From NCBI RefSeq assembly GCF_020400825.1, contig NZ_JAINVH010000026.1, forward strand, positions 59,310 through 123,309: DNA of 64,000 nt, in the 5' to 3' direction. The DNA comes from Streptomyces sp. HPF1205. Its GTDB lineage: Bacteria > Actinomycetota > Actinomycetes > Streptomycetales > Streptomycetaceae. The notes below the pieces were generated by a model. That model saw only the letters and a program-made list of their open reading frames with translations, was not told the DNA's origin and ran no database searches. Shown one piece after another: positions 36,123 to 43,511 of the stretch (position 1 is its first letter; each line of letters begins with the position of its first letter). Made by a program: the position numbers and the translations under genes.

Positions 36123-37574
36123 TCAGGCGCGGGCCCAGCCCATGTCCAGCCCCGTGGAGTCCTTGAGGACCTTGCTCAGCGCTTCGACCTGTCCGCGATC
36201 CTCGAAAAGGGCACGGGGAAGGTGGTCCGAGGCGAGAGGGCCGGTGCCGTGCAGGATATCGTCGTACGCCGATGCTACGGCGGCGCCCAGCAGAAGGTCC
36301 GTGGCCTCGTCAAGGTTCACGTGCTCCGCAGGCCACCTGTACTCACCCAGACTCACCTGGAAAACCGGGAACAGCCACCACATGTCCCGATCGGGGTCGA
36401 CGAACCTGACCGCCCGGTCGCCCATGAAGTTGACGCCGTAGTGGGAAAGTGCGCAGACGTCCTCCTCGCGGAGATCGAGCAGGTGTGAGGCGCACATGAG
36501 GGAGACGGCAGGGGTTCGTTCGGCCAGGTGCATGGGTTTCGTGGCGGCTTCCCGCAGCGTGGAGAGGCCGGACGGGCGGGCCACCACGCGTCCCATGCGG
36601 AGCCCGCTGCGCTTGGCCAGCATCTGCTGGAAGTGAACCGTCATCTCATGACTCGGATACTGGAACTCCAGGTCGCTTTCCCAGTCCGCCATCGCCTTCG
36701 CCGCCGCCGCGAAGCGGTAGGGCGGGTACAGCTCCCTCCAGTCGACGGACGGGTCGTCGGAGGTGAGGCCCGGCACCACCGGGTTCAGCGCGAAGTCGAT
36801 GAGGGCTAGGACGACACTCCCGCCGAGGTCTCGCCCCGCCAGAACCCCCGCCAGACGCCACGGAAACCCGTACTCACCGCCCATCTCCTCGTGCAGGAAC
36901 TCCCGCAGCGTCGGGTCGGTCATGCGCATGAAGGCGCCCTCGAACTGGAAGAGTTCGTCGATCACCGCCGCGCACTCGAACAGGATGCGGGTGGTGAGCG
37001 ACCCCTCGGAAGTGTGTACGAGACTCAGGGGCCCCGTAACGCTAACAGGCGTGTCCTCGGGACGCTCGGTCATCTCCACGCCCGCACACTGGCGCCACGT
37101 GTCTTGCAACGAGTTCTCGAACGCCGCCCGTGTGTCCCAGGTCGTGAAATCGAACTCTGTCAAACCTTCGGGATCCAGCAGAAGGGAGTACGAGTAGTAG
37201 AGATTCAGCCAGTCCAGCTCATCGTATCTCAGCTCTCCGTCGGTGTGTCGGGGGTAGCGCTTGAAGGAGAGGAATGGCAGTCCGCTGCTCCGGCTCTCGT
37301 GGAGGCCCTGTACCTGCTGTCGGCTCAACCGAGAGATACTGTATGCGGCCAGCCCGTCCCTCGATCGCCGTAGCAGGCTCAGTAGGATGCCGACGGTGGA
37401 TCCGTGGTACCGCGCCCAGTGGCTGCTCTCGTGCACGTAGGTCTTGTGCCAGGAGCCGACCGCTGTGACGAGGTCTCTGGTACGTGTGCGGGTCGGGTCC
37501 TGGAAGAGAATCTGGCTGCGCAGGTTCAGCTCGGCGCCGCTGCTGTTCCGCAGGCGCGGGGAGTGGACAGTCAC
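36123..37574 (-). CDS. HExxH metallopeptidase-like protein of unknown family
   Basis: The 483-residue soluble protein has an N-terminal zinc-binding motif 'YVHESSHWARYHGST': His48-Glu49-x-x-His52 followed by a Ser/Thr-rich helix. About 150 residues later 'ILFECAAVIDELFQFEGAF' offers Glu200 as a third ligand, which would make it a gluzincin-type metallopeptidase. The rest resembles no family I can name. The ATG at 37574 overlaps the preceding gene's stop codon (ATGA). In conflict cassettes such proteases often act as suicide effectors or as processing enzymes for a partner. Local GC is low: I count 30 of 60 G+C at 37141-37200, unlike core genes. Peptidase activity is inferred only from the motif. 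Confidence 0.72.
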   Translation of the reverse strand: MTVHSPRLRNSSGAELNLRSQILFQDPTRTRTRDLVTAVGSWHKTYVHESSHWARYHGSTVGILLSLLRRSRDGLAAYSISRLSRQQVQGLHESRSSGLPFLSFKRYPRHTDGELRYDELDWLNLYYSYSLLLDPEGLTEFDFTTWDTRAAFENSLQDTWRQCAGVEMTERPEDTPVSVTGPLSLVHTSEGSLTTRILFECAAVIDELFQFEGAFMRMTDPTLREFLHEEMGGEYGFPWRLAGVLAGRDLGGSVVLALIDFALNPVVPGLTSDDPSVDWRELYPPYRFAAAAKAMADWESDLEFQYPSHEMTVHFQQMLAKRSGLRMGRVVARPSGLSTLREAATKPMHLAERTPAVSLMCASHLLDLREEDVCALSHYGVNFMGDRAVRFVDPDRDMWWLFPVFQVSLGEYRWPAEHVNLDEATDLLLGAAVASAYDDILHGTGPLASDHLPRALFEDRGQVEALSKVLKDSTGLDMGWARA

Positions 37575-37894
37575 CGCTCCGCCGCCCCTTCGGTGCCGTC
37601 CGTCTCCTCGCCGCTGCCGCCCTCCGGACGCGGGGCCACCTCGTCCACGGGGCCACGGTCACGCGCCCGCTCGACCAAGACCTTTAGAGCGTCGTACACC
37701 GCGTTCGTGGCCAGTCCGGAGGCGACCGAGACAGAGATCTCCGCCCAGTTCGCGTGACGCAAGGAGTCGCGCCTGTCATGGCGCAACGGCGTGAGGGTGA
37801 GGGAGCACGCTCCGGCGAGGCGTGGATCCGCCTCGATCTCCCGTGCCAGCACCTTCAAGTTAGCGCTCTCGCCCCGGTATTCAATGGTCGTCAT
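37571..37894 (-). CDS. Small protein resembling effector-associated component EACC1
   Basis: The 107-residue protein starts with a strand-helix unit ('LKVLAREIEADPRLAGACSL'), then a strand, and a glycine-containing hydrophobic helix ('ISVSVASGLATNAVYDALKV') ending in basic residues, with an acidic Gly/Glu tail. This order recalls the EACC1 proteins that accompany peptidase effectors in actinobacterial NTP-dependent conflict systems; the similarity is by pattern only. It is the first gene of the cassette. Its stop overlaps the peptidase gene start, so the two are made together. A TAGGCT hexamer ends 6 bases before the ATG, suggesting leaderless transcription. Confidence 0.6.
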   Translation of the reverse strand: MTTIEYRGESANLKVLAREIEADPRLAGACSLTLTPLRHDRRDSLRHANWAEISVSVASGLATNAVYDALKVLVERARDRGPVDEVAPRPEGGSGEETDGTEGAAER

Positions 37895-37906
37895 GGCGCG
37901 AGCCTA
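37895..37906 (-). promoter_or_regulatory. Probable leaderless promoter of the cassette
   Basis: Minus-strand TAGGCT (37906-37901), 6 bases, then the ATG of the small EACC1-like gene. There is no ribosome site and no strong -35. Confidence 0.45.
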
Positions 37907-38182
37907 CCGTCGAGCCCGATTGCCGTTCCGGGCTCCCGGAATCATCCTCGTCCCCGGGGGATTACGGAGTCGGCCAGCCGCCTGGACTGTGCACCGCGGT
38001 GGCATGACGTGACGATCTCAATACGCTTCCTGGCGACAAGTAGTTCTGTACTCGCGGGGGAAAGCCATACGAGATGCGCGGCGTCACGACTGCCGTCCCA
38101 GGTGGCTGATTCGCCCACTCGGCGGGAGAGGCAGTGGCTATGACTGTGGACGCGGCGGAAGACAGGGGCGACGGTCTCGGGA

Positions 38183-38550
38183 GTGGCGCAGGGAGTGAGG
38201 CACCGTCCGCCCGCCTGCGGGAGGACGGCAAGGAGAACGGTCCGCGCCCAGGCGGAGGATGCAAGGCAGTGGGTCGTCCTGGGGTTCGGCCGCATGCTGA
38301 AGGTGCTGCGCGTCCGGGCGGGCATCTGCCGCAAGGGACTCGGTGCGCAGTTGGGCTGTTCCCCTTCGAGCATCGCGTTCGTGCAGGGCGAAAGGCCGGC
38401 TTCGGAAGTGGGAGCCGCCCGGGACTTTTCTGGGACTTCCAGCTGCATCAACGGGCACGAGCATGAAACAGTCGAAAGGCTATCTATGCAGGTCAGCGAC
38501 GTGCTGCCCCCTAGCGCCGCAGGTCACGGCGCCGCCTGCTCCCTTCCGGG
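38183..38550 (+). pseudogene. Degenerate XRE-type helix-turn-helix regulator remnant
   Basis: The reading frame from GTG 38183 contains 'WVVLGFGRMLKVLRVRAGIC' and 'GLGAQLGCSPSSIAFVQGER' followed by 'PASEVG'. This is the recognisable but worn first 50 residues of the actinobacterial XRE-DUF5753 regulators (normal pattern: FGRMLKALREARGLSQEELG, then a Ser-Lys-Ile-Glu-Arg-Gly turn). Key helix-turn-helix residues are changed, and no DUF5753 ligand domain follows; the frame runs on as non-homologous sequence. I read it as a decayed fragment at the edge of the accessory island. The stretch 37907-38182 before it shows nothing recognisable. Confidence 0.5.
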
Positions 38551-38560
38551 ACATCTGAGA

Positions 38561-38588
38561 CGGGCGGGTGGCCGCCGCACCCCGCCCG
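38561..38588 (-). terminator. Hairpin after the reductase gene
   Basis: Arms CGGGCGGG (38561-38568) and CCCGCCCG (38581-38588) with a 12-base loop, about 80 bases beyond the stop codon at 38670. Confidence 0.5.
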
Positions 38589-38669
38589 ACCTGCGGTGTA
38601 CCGGGTCAGGAAAGGGGGCGGCGGCACGTCCGGGACTTCGCGCTCGCGGCGGGCCGCCTCCCCGTCGCG

Positions 38670-39275
38670 TCAGTAACTGTCGTGGTCGGGCCTGCCGTTC
38701 GGCCGGTAGACGCCGACGACGGTGCCGCCCTTCGTCGTCGAGACGCTGACCGGCACCAGTGCGGTGGGGATCGCTCCGTCGGCGAACAGCCGCTTGCCGG
38801 TGCCGATGATCACCGGGTGAACGGTCAGCCGGTACTCGTCGACGAGGTCGTGCCGCATGAGGGTCTGGGCGAGGTCGCCACTGCCCACGACGTTGATGCT
38901 GCCGCCGTCGGACGCTTTCAACTTGCGTACGGCATCGACGGTGTCGCCCTCCAGCAGCGTGGAGTTCTGCCACTCGACGGAGGTCAGGGTCCGGGACGCC
39001 ACGTACTTGTGCATGCTGTTCATCCGTTCGGTGAACGGGTTGGCGGGGTCCGCGGTCGGCCAGTACGACGCGAAGATCTCGTACGTCTTGCGGCCGAGCA
39101 GCATCGCGTCCGAGTCCTCGTACCAGCCGGCAATGGCCGCGCCGACCTCGTCGTCGGACACGGGCCTCTGCCAGCCGCCGTGCTCGAAGCCGCTCTCGGC
39201 GTCCTCGTCCGGACCGCCCGGGGCCTGCATGACGCCGTCCAGGGTCAGGAACGTGCAAACGATGATCTTGCGCAT
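38670..39275 (-). CDS. Dihydrofolate-reductase-family (RibD C-terminal-like) protein
   Basis: The 201-residue cytoplasmic protein begins 'MRKIIVCTFLTLDGVMQAPG' and has 'DAMLLGRKTYEIFASYWPT' and 'GSINVVGSGDLAQTLMRHDL', the pattern of the YyaP/YwjB-like reductases related to the RibD deaminase/reductase. Such proteins bind NADPH; true substrates are mostly unknown, so folate reduction should not be assumed. The ATG at 39275 follows GAAGGAGCG at normal spacing; longer frames upstream are spurious. It is a single gene, common as an accessory gene in actinomycetes. Confidence 0.88.
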   Translation of the reverse strand: MRKIIVCTFLTLDGVMQAPGGPDEDAESGFEHGGWQRPVSDDEVGAAIAGWYEDSDAMLLGRKTYEIFASYWPTADPANPFTERMNSMHKYVASRTLTSVEWQNSTLLEGDTVDAVRKLKASDGGSINVVGSGDLAQTLMRHDLVDEYRLTVHPVIIGTGKRLFADGAIPTALVPVSVSTTKGGTVVGVYRPNGRPDHDSY

Positions 39276-39373
39276 GGTGCGCTCCTTCCGTCGACGGGTA
39301 GACGGCACAGCCGCCGGAAAGTCATCGGCGGAACGTGCGCGGGGCGGCGGCAGGGCCGTCACCCTACTGGAAG

Positions 39374-39841
39374 ATGTCCGAGGTGCACGTGATGCACGGC
39401 GTCCCACTGGTGCGCTTCGAGTGCGGCGATCTCCAGTGCCTTTCCTGCGGTTACGAAAGCTACGCCGGCTTGTCCCCGGGCCGGTTCCGGAGCTTCGGAT
39501 ACATCGGCGTGCCGCCCGATCCCGGCACCTTCGTGGCGCGCGGCTACCCGCGACACGACTCCGACAGCTGGCGGGCCGGCGCCAAGACGATGCCGCGCCT
39601 TGACGGCGTTTACAGCAGCGCCACATCGCGCGGCGAATTCATCCTGGCCATGCCCACCGACGACGTCAACAAGTGCCTGTTCTTCACTGATACCGGCGAT
39701 GTGCTCGAATTCACCGTGAGTTACCGCCACGGGCTCAGGTCGGGGCGGAGATTCCACGAGGCGGCGCGAGCCGCTCTGCGCGGCTTCGACAACTCACGAG
39801 CCACCGTATCCGGTCACGCCAGGACAGTAATGGCAGCATGA
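39374..39841 (+). CDS. Hypothetical small protein with an N-terminal Cys cluster
   Basis: This frame gives 155 residues from ATG 39374 ('MSEVHVMHGVPLVRFECGDL'). Two C-x(4-6)-C spaced cysteines ('ECGDLQCLSCGYE') near residues 16-28 could bind a metal, and the rest is a small mixed alpha/beta segment with no family I recognise. There is no convincing ribosome site and the composition is less GC-rich than core genes. The frame might also start at 39335. It diverges from the reductase gene. Whether it is a real gene is uncertain. Confidence 0.45.
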   Translation: MSEVHVMHGVPLVRFECGDLQCLSCGYESYAGLSPGRFRSFGYIGVPPDPGTFVARGYPRHDSDSWRAGAKTMPRLDGVYSSATSRGEFILAMPTDDVNKCLFFTDTGDVLEFTVSYRHGLRSGRRFHEAARAALRGFDNSRATVSGHARTVMAA

Positions 39842-40280
39842 GCCACACGAACGGCGAATCTCCGCCCCCTGGTGCACATTTCCGATGAGTTGAGGCCAAA
39901 GGTGCCCGTACCCCCAGGCTTCGGAGACGGCCCTTGCCTCGTCCGCGCCGGACGGACGGCACATGGGATGTCGGGCGTCGCGAGTGACCGTAATCGCTTT
40001 CGAGCCACAACTACGGTTCTCGGCCGATCTGGATGAGCTGCTTGCGCAGGCGGCAGCGATGCCCTCCTTCATCGTTCCCTCTGACCAGGGAGGACACTCC
40101 GCGCTCCGGACCTTCTCGGCTCGCGCCCGCGAGATCACACCCTTGCGGTCCGGCAGCCGCGCTGTCAGCATCCCTCTTCGATGCGACGCCATCCGTCGTC
40201 AAGACACCCCATCAATCAGCGTCGGGTGAACGGCGAGATGTCCGTGTTCGCCGGGCCCGCGAGCACAGGAGCGTGTCCCA
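39842..40280. other. Intergenic region before the GH43 gene
   Basis: No supported gene is seen in these 439 bases. A short plus-strand frame (39963-40229) has no recognisable homology or ribosome site. The sequence is lower in GC than the flanking core, like the rest of the island. AGGAGCG (about 40268-40274) serves the GH43 start. Confidence 0.5.
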
Positions 40281-42296
40281 ATGAAAATCGTCGATCGCCG
40301 ACGATGGCTCGTCGGCGGGGTTGTAACGGCACTCGCGGCCGCCGGTCTGGGCGCCATGGCCGCCACATCGGCCCAGGCCGCCGCGGGCTGCCAGGTCACC
40401 TATACCGTCTCCAGCCAGTGGGGAGGCGGTTTCGGCGCGAACGTGGCCGTCACCAATCTCGGTGATCCGGTCAGCAGTTGGAAGCTGACCTGGTCGTTCG
40501 GTGCCGGGCAGACCGTCACCCAGCTGTGGAACGGGAGCTACACCCAGTCGGGCTCGGGCGTCACCGTCACCAACGCGTCGTACAACGGCGCGATCGCGAC
40601 CAACGGCAGTGCGACCTTCGGGTTCAACGGCACCTGGAACAACAGCAGCAATCCGGTGCCCACCGACTTCGCGCTCAACGGCACCACCTGCACGGGAGGC
40701 GTCTCCACCGGCACCCCGACGGACACCCCCACCGGGACCCCGACCGACACCCCCACGGACACACCCACCGGCACTCCCACGCCGTGGCCGCCGTCCGCCA
40801 CGTTCAGCAACCCCGTGCTGTGGGAGGACTACCCGGACAACGACATCTTCCGGCAGGGCAACGCCTACTACTACTCCGCCTCCTCCTTCCACCAGTCGCC
40901 GGGCGCGCCGATCATGCGCTCCTACGACCTCGTGCACTGGGAGCCCATCGGCCACGCCGTACCCGACCTGCCCTTCGGCTCCACGTACGACCTGAACGGC
41001 GGACGGGCGTACGTGCACGGCATCTGGGCCTCGTCGCTGCGCTACCGCCAGAGCAACGGCACCTACTACTGGATCGGCTGCATCGACTTCAACAAGACCT
41101 ACGTCTACACGTCCACCTCGATCACCGGTGACTGGAAGCAGCGCTCGGTGATCAATAACTGCTACTACGACGACGGCCTGCTGGTCGACGACAACGACAG
41201 CATGTACGTCGCCTACGGCAGCGGCACCCACTACGTCGCCCAGTTGTCGGCCGACGGACTCAGCCAGGTCCGCACCCAGGCGGTGTTCACCGATCCCTCC
41301 AGCACCGGCTCCACCGAGGGCAACCGGATGTACAAGATCAACGGGAACTACTACATCCTGGTCGACCACCCCGCCAACTCCGAGTACGTGCTGAAGTCCA
41401 CCAACGGCCCGTTCGGCCCCTACACCGAGCAGCCGCTGGAGGTGAACATCGGCACTCCGGTGCCCGGCAGCGGCGTGCCGCACCAGGGCAGCCTGGTGCA
41501 GACCGCGAACGGCGACTGGTACTACATGGCCTTCGTCGACGCCTACCCCGGCGGCCGCATCCCCGTCCTCGCGCCCGTGAAGTTCGACTCCCAGGGCTGG
41601 CCCGTGCTGCAGAAGGTCAACAATGCCTGGGGAAGCACGTACCCGTACCCGAACGTGCCCGCGCCGCCGGAGCAGACCAAGCCGCCCACCGGCACCGACA
41701 CCTTCAGCGCGAGCACGCTCGACCCCCAGTGGGAGTGGAACCACAACCCCGACAACACCAAGTGGTCCGCAGGCAACGGTCTGACGCTCCAGACGGCGAC
41801 CGTGACCAATGACCTCTACCAGGCCCGCAACACCCTCACCCACCGCATCCTCGGACCGTCGTCCACCGCGACGATCGAGCTGGACTACGGCACCATGCGC
41901 GACGGCGACCGCGCCGGACTCGCCCTCTTCCGCAACTCCTCCGCGTGGATAGGTGTCACCAAGGACAACGGCGCCACGAAGGTGGTGATGACCAACAACG
42001 TCACCATGAACAGTTCGTGGAACACCACGAGCACCGGCACCCAGCAGGCCACCGCGTCCGTCAGCGGCGGCAAGATCTGGCTGCGCGCCGGCGCCGACAT
42101 CAGGCCGGGATCCAATGACCAGGGCCACTTCTCCTACAGCACCGACGGAGTGAACTTCACCCCGCTCGGTCCCGGCTTCACGCTGGACAACTCCTGGCAG
42201 TTCTTCCTCGGCTACCGCTTCGCCGTCTTCGACTACGCCACCCAGGCACTCGGCGGATCGGTGAAGGTCGACCGCTTCACGCTGTCGACGCCGTGA
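40281..42296 (+). CDS. Secreted CBM2-GH43 hemicellulase (xylosidase/arabinofuranosidase type)
   Basis: The 671-residue exported enzyme has a twin-arginine-like signal ('DRRRWLVGGVVTALAAAG', cleavage near residue 35). A family 2 carbohydrate-binding module (about 36-135, 'CQVTYTVSSQWGGGFGANVA') and a Pro/Thr linker (about 140-168, tandem TDTPTGTP) follow. The five-bladed GH43 catalytic domain comes next: 'NPVLWEDYPDNDIFR' holds the probable base Asp, 'YYDDGLLVDDND' the pKa-tuning Asp, and 'SSTGSTEGNRMYKI' the acid Glu. A C-terminal beta-sandwich (about 475-671) ends the protein, as in GH43 xylosidases. It should attack arabinoxylan-type side chains outside the cell; exact specificity is unknown. 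Confidence 0.92.
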   Translation: MKIVDRRRWLVGGVVTALAAAGLGAMAATSAQAAAGCQVTYTVSSQWGGGFGANVAVTNLGDPVSSWKLTWSFGAGQTVTQLWNGSYTQSGSGVTVTNASYNGAIATNGSATFGFNGTWNNSSNPVPTDFALNGTTCTGGVSTGTPTDTPTGTPTDTPTDTPTGTPTPWPPSATFSNPVLWEDYPDNDIFRQGNAYYYSASSFHQSPGAPIMRSYDLVHWEPIGHAVPDLPFGSTYDLNGGRAYVHGIWASSLRYRQSNGTYYWIGCIDFNKTYVYTSTSITGDWKQRSVINNCYYDDGLLVDDNDSMYVAYGSGTHYVAQLSADGLSQVRTQAVFTDPSSTGSTEGNRMYKINGNYYILVDHPANSEYVLKSTNGPFGPYTEQPLEVNIGTPVPGSGVPHQGSLVQTANGDWYYMAFVDAYPGGRIPVLAPVKFDSQGWPVLQKVNNAWGSTYPYPNVPAPPEQTKPPTGTDTFSASTLDPQWEWNHNPDNTKWSAGNGLTLQTATVTNDLYQARNTLTHRILGPSSTATIELDYGTMRDGDRAGLALFRNSSAWIGVTKDNGATKVVMTNNVTMNSSWNTTSTGTQQATASVSGGKIWLRAGADIRPGSNDQGHFSYSTDGVNFTPLGPGFTLDNSWQFFLGYRFAVFDYATQALGGSVKVDRFTLSTP

Positions 42297-42302
42297 CACG
42301 AC

Positions 42303-42334
42303 GGCCGGCAGCGCGCGCCGCCGCGCTGCCGGCC
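42303..42334. terminator. Bidirectional hairpin between GH43 and arcB
   Basis: Perfect 13-base arms (42303-42315, 42322-42334) with a 6-base loop between convergent genes ending at 42296 and 42395. Confidence 0.85.
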
Positions 42335-42394
42335 GGCTCGGCGCGACCCGGGCCGCGCCGGTCAGGCACACACCCGCCGGTACGGCAGCCCGGG

Positions 42395-43393
42395 CTACGC
42401 CAGCGTGGCCACCAAAACCGCCTTGATCGTGTGGAGCCGGTTCTCCGCCTGGTCGAAGACGACCGAGCGCTCGGACTCGAAGACCTCGTCGGAGACCTCC
42501 AGGTAGTCCAGGCCGTACTGGGCGTGGATCTCGCGGCCCACGGCGGTGCCCAGGTCGTGGAACGCGGGCAGGCAGTGCAGGAAGGTCGACTCGGGCTTGC
42601 CGGTGGCGCGCATGACGGCCGACGTGACCGCGTACGGCTTGAGCAGCTCGATCCGCTCGTCCCACACCTGCTTGGGCTCGCCCATGGAGACCCAGACGTC
42701 GGTGTGCACGTGGTCGGCGCCGGCCACCGCTTCCTCGACGTCCTCGGTGAGGGTGAGGCGCGCCCCGGTGGTCTCGGACAGCCGCCGCGCGTCGGCGACG
42801 ACCGAGGAGGCCGGCCACAGGCTGCGCGGGGCGGCGACGCGGACGTCCATGCCGAGCAGCGCGCCGGTCACGAACAGGGAGTTGCCCATGTTGGAGCGCG
42901 CGTCGCCGAGGAAGGCGTACGAGATCTCCTCCACCGGCCGCGGGTTGTGCTCGGTCATCGTCAGGATGTCGGCGAGCATCTGGGTGGGGTGCCACTCGTC
43001 GGTGAGGCCGTTCCAGACCGGCACCCCGGCGTGCGCGGCCAGTTCCTCGACGACGGCCTGGCCGTGGCCCCGGTACTGGATGCCGTCGAACATCCGGCCC
43101 AGCACCCGGGCGGTGTCCTTGACCGACTCCTTGTGCCCCAGCTGCGAGCCCGCGGGGTCGAGGTACGTGGTGCGGGCGCCCTGGTCGGCGGCGGCGACCT
43201 CGAAGGCGCACCGCGTCCGGGTGGAGGTCTTCTCGAAGACCAGCGCGATGGTGCGGCCGGTGAGCCGCGGCTGCTCGGTCCCGGCTCGCTTCGCCGCTTT
43301 CAGCTCCGCGGCCAGTTCGACGAAGTGGCGGAACTCCTCGGGTGTGAAGTCCAGCTCCTTCAGGAAGTGCCGGCCCTTGAGGTCGACGGCCAT
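42395..43393 (-). CDS. arcB: Ornithine carbamoyltransferase
   Basis: The 332-residue transferase carries 'EKTSTRTRCAFEVAA' (carbamoyl-phosphate site S-T-R-T-R), 'HGQAVVEELAAHAGVPVWNG' and 'FLHCLPAFHD' (ornithine/carbamoyl-phosphate loop H-C-L-P). It joins carbamoyl phosphate and ornithine to citrulline, or runs in reverse during arginine catabolism. Location directly after arginine deiminase favours the catabolic (arcB) role, but the sequence alone does not separate it from anabolic argF. No carbamate kinase gene is in the window. The ATG at 43393 follows GAGGAG. The 118-base gap to arcA contains direct repeats. Confidence 0.93.
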   Translation of the reverse strand: MAVDLKGRHFLKELDFTPEEFRHFVELAAELKAAKRAGTEQPRLTGRTIALVFEKTSTRTRCAFEVAAADQGARTTYLDPAGSQLGHKESVKDTARVLGRMFDGIQYRGHGQAVVEELAAHAGVPVWNGLTDEWHPTQMLADILTMTEHNPRPVEEISYAFLGDARSNMGNSLFVTGALLGMDVRVAAPRSLWPASSVVADARRLSETTGARLTLTEDVEEAVAGADHVHTDVWVSMGEPKQVWDERIELLKPYAVTSAVMRATGKPESTFLHCLPAFHDLGTAVGREIHAQYGLDYLEVSDEVFESERSVVFDQAENRLHTIKAVLVATLA

Positions 43394-43429
43394 CGCGGAA
43401 CTCCTCGGTGTGACGGGTACGGCTGCTCA

Positions 43430-43455
43430 GAACTCTGGAACTCTATACGAACTCC
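43430..43455. repeat. Three GAACTC direct repeats upstream of arcB
   Basis: GAACTCT at 43430-43436 and 43438-43444 and GAACTCC at 43449-43455, followed by an AT-rich stretch. The block is 37-62 bases before the arcB start and may be a regulator site; it does not look like the classical ARG box. Confidence 0.5.
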
Positions 43456-43511
43456 AGCATTGTTATACAGTCCCTTCTTCGCGCCGCCCCCGCCGTCACC
43501 AGTGCTCCTCC

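Noticed and set aside
39963..40229. Short plus-strand frame before the GH43 gene
   Set aside because: No ribosome site, no recognisable homology, and biased composition only.
40212..43211. A 999-codon minus-strand frame opposite GH43 and overlapping arcB
   Set aside because: Product has no domain and spans two well-supported genes and a terminator.
42395..43393. Naming the carbamoyltransferase argF (anabolic)
   Set aside because: Sequence does not decide; adjacency to arginine deiminase favours the catabolic name, but this remains uncertain.
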